The notes beneath the pieces are model-generated. The model saw nothing but the letters and a program-made list of their open reading frames with translations, was not told where the DNA came from and searched no databases. Positions 5,456 through 6,383 of a DNA stretch of 6,383 bases are shown in pieces. The position numbers and the translations under genes are program-made. How positions within the stretch are numbered: the stretch's first letter is position 1; every line of letters begins with the position of its first letter. Source of the stretch: CAYLZO01 sp964387775 (GTDB taxonomy: Bacteria; Chloroflexota; Anaerolineae; JAAYZQ01); the NCBI GenBank assembly GCA_964387775.1, contig CAYLZO010000271.1:1-6383 (forward strand), in the 5' to 3' direction.

Positions 5456-5524
5456 TTACCTGGATTTCGGTAATCTGTTTTTCGGAGCCTCGGGGTCCCC
5501 CTCGGTCCGCTCGACCGCAGGAGT

Positions 5525-5560
5525 ATGCCGGGAGACGCCCATAAAGGAAAGGGCACGTGA
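5525..5560 (+). CDS. Possible 11-codon upstream frame overlapping the second regulator start
   Basis: An ATG at 5525 opens a frame MPGDAHKGKGT whose TGA (5558-5560) overlaps the GTG start of the second regulator as GTGA. Such overlap could couple translation. The only Shine-Dalgarno-like sequence, AGGAG, ends 1 nt before this ATG, which is too close for efficient initiation, so it may be chance. Confidence 0.15.
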   Translation: MPGDAHKGKGT

Positions 5561-6243
5561 CCGCGTCCATTTTGTTAATCGATGACGACGAGTTCCGGGC
5601 AGAGCGCGTGAAGCCGGTCCTGGCTCGCGAGGGCTACAGGCTGGGTCACTTTGCGCCCAGCCTGGACGCCATCCGCAAGATGCTGATTGACAAGCCGGAC
5701 CTGGTGGTGCTGGGTCTCGATCCGGTTCAGGAGGGATGGGTATTCTATCACAAGGTTCTGACCTTCCTGGAAAGCCCCCTCCTTCTACTGTTGTCCAGCG
5801 GCGACGAGTCGGATCGGGTCAAGGGGCTGCGGCTGGGGGCTGACGATTGCATGTCCCAGCCACTGATCCTGACCGAGTTGGTGGCCCGGGTGCAGGCGCT
5901 TTTGCGCCGGAGCGCTCTTGATTCCGAGCAAGAGAAGGGGTCGTTTACCAACAGCAACCTGGTGGTCGATCTGGACCGTCGGGAGGTTCTGCTCGACGGC
6001 GAGGTGGTGCCGCTGACCAGGATCGAATTTCGGCTGCTCTCTAGCCTGGTCCGGCATGCCGGAGAAACTCTGCTCTACGAAGAATTGCTGGCCCAGGTCT
6101 GGGGTCCGAATCATACCCGCTCAAGAGATCACCTCAAGCCCCACATCTACCACCTTCGGCAGAAGTTGGAATCGGACCCTAGCCGCCCGCAGCGAATCAT
6201 GACCCATCGGGGCCAAGGGTACATGTTCGCAACACAGACATAG
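5557..6243 (+). CDS. Atypical OmpR-family regulator with degenerate receiver, 228 aa
   Basis: The GTG start at 5557 has AAGGA 8 nt upstream and places SILLIDDDEF at the normal receiver start; no in-frame ATG precedes the conserved sequence. The acidic residues D9-D11 remain. However, aligned with the preceding regulator, the segment LVVLGLDPVQEGW has Gly53 where the phosphoacceptor Asp should be and is one residue shorter in the following loop. The conserved Lys is Gln (Q101 in MSQPL), and the switch Thr position is Leu/Ser (79-80). Normal phosphorylation is therefore not expected. The output winged helix (about 133-228) looks intact: LTRIEFRLLSSLV, HLKPHIYHLRQKLE and a wing ending GQGYMF. 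Such pseudo-receiver regulators are known among OmpR-family proteins and act without phosphate or through ligands or partners. It appears to be a diverged paralogue of the upstream regulator, transcribed in the same direction behind its own promoter. Confidence 0.92.
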   Translation: MTASILLIDDDEFRAERVKPVLAREGYRLGHFAPSLDAIRKMLIDKPDLVVLGLDPVQEGWVFYHKVLTFLESPLLLLLSSGDESDRVKGLRLGADDCMSQPLILTELVARVQALLRRSALDSEQEKGSFTNSNLVVDLDRREVLLDGEVVPLTRIEFRLLSSLVRHAGETLLYEELLAQVWGPNHTRSRDHLKPHIYHLRQKLESDPSRPQRIMTHRGQGYMFATQT

Positions 6244-6383
6244 TTCGACTCGGCCGCCCCCATCATTGCTCTGGGAGGACTGCCCCGGCCAAGCTGGGAG
6301 GTCCCCATCGTTGCACCCAGGGGGCACAACGATATTTGACGTTCGACTGTCTGGCAAGAGGTTTCTTGTCAGATCGGCGGAGC
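6244..6383. other. Downstream intergenic end of window
   Basis: No gene is supported in the last 140 bases. GGGAGG is repeated at about 6272 and 6296 and a hairpin lies at 6350-6373. A minus-strand frame across this stretch is antisense to the regulator end, lacks a ribosome-binding site and is not called. Confidence 0.6.
6350..6373. repeat. Hairpin-forming inverted repeat downstream of the second regulator
   Basis: TCTGGCAAGA (6350-6359) and TCTTGTCAGA (6364-6373) pair over 10 positions with a single G-U wobble around a 4-base loop. No T run follows on the plus strand. It could be a transcript-stabilising or weak terminating hairpin about 110 bases after the stop codon, or an operator for the next gene. 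Confidence 0.5.

Overview
The window is GC-rich bacterial DNA holding two gene blocks that diverge from a gene-free stretch of about 580 bases (roughly 2963-3540). No rRNA, tRNA, CRISPR array or transposase was seen. The taxonomic origin cannot be fixed from the sequence. The GC-rich coding style, the RadC plus DUF6094-like methyltransferase neighbourhood and the soluble PAS histidine kinase with OmpR regulators would fit an environmental Chloroflexota-type genome, but this is a low-confidence inference. A run of ten Ns (412-421) shows the source is a scaffolded draft assembly, probably a metagenome bin.

The left block (minus strand, 2962 down to the left edge) reads in order: a Cys-rich zinc-finger-like protein of 127 aa; an unrecognised 73-aa protein whose stop overlaps the next start; a RadC-family JAB/MPN protein of 251 aa; a candidate 32-codon micro-gene; an unrecognised 184-aa protein; and an N6-adenine-methyltransferase-like protein (DUF6094-like) that runs off the window and is broken by the N gap. 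All five larger genes carry the identical 8-base Shine-Dalgarno AGAAAGGA, and the micro-gene has a one-mismatch version. The block therefore looks like a single accessory operon of the kind carried on plasmids or integrated elements. A candidate promoter overlapping a 16-base palindrome lies at 3100-3127.

The right block (plus strand, 3541-6243) is a signalling cluster. It has a soluble PAS-HisKA-HATPase histidine kinase, a canonical OmpR-family response regulator whose ribosome-binding region is a (GGA)8 microsatellite, and a second OmpR-family regulator. The second regulator's receiver has lost the phosphoacceptor aspartate (Gly instead) and the conserved lysine (Gln instead), while its DNA-binding domain is intact.

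The gap between the two regulators contains an 8-bp-arm inverted repeat. It is followed by four TTTGATG/C repeats at exactly 11-bp spacing that end 9 bp before a TATACT -10 box. This is the geometry of a PhoB/OmpR-type activated promoter. The working model is that the kinase phosphorylates the first regulator, which (or the second regulator itself) binds the 11-bp array and turns on the phosphorylation-independent second regulator. This pseudo-receiver plus phased array is the most interesting content of the window.
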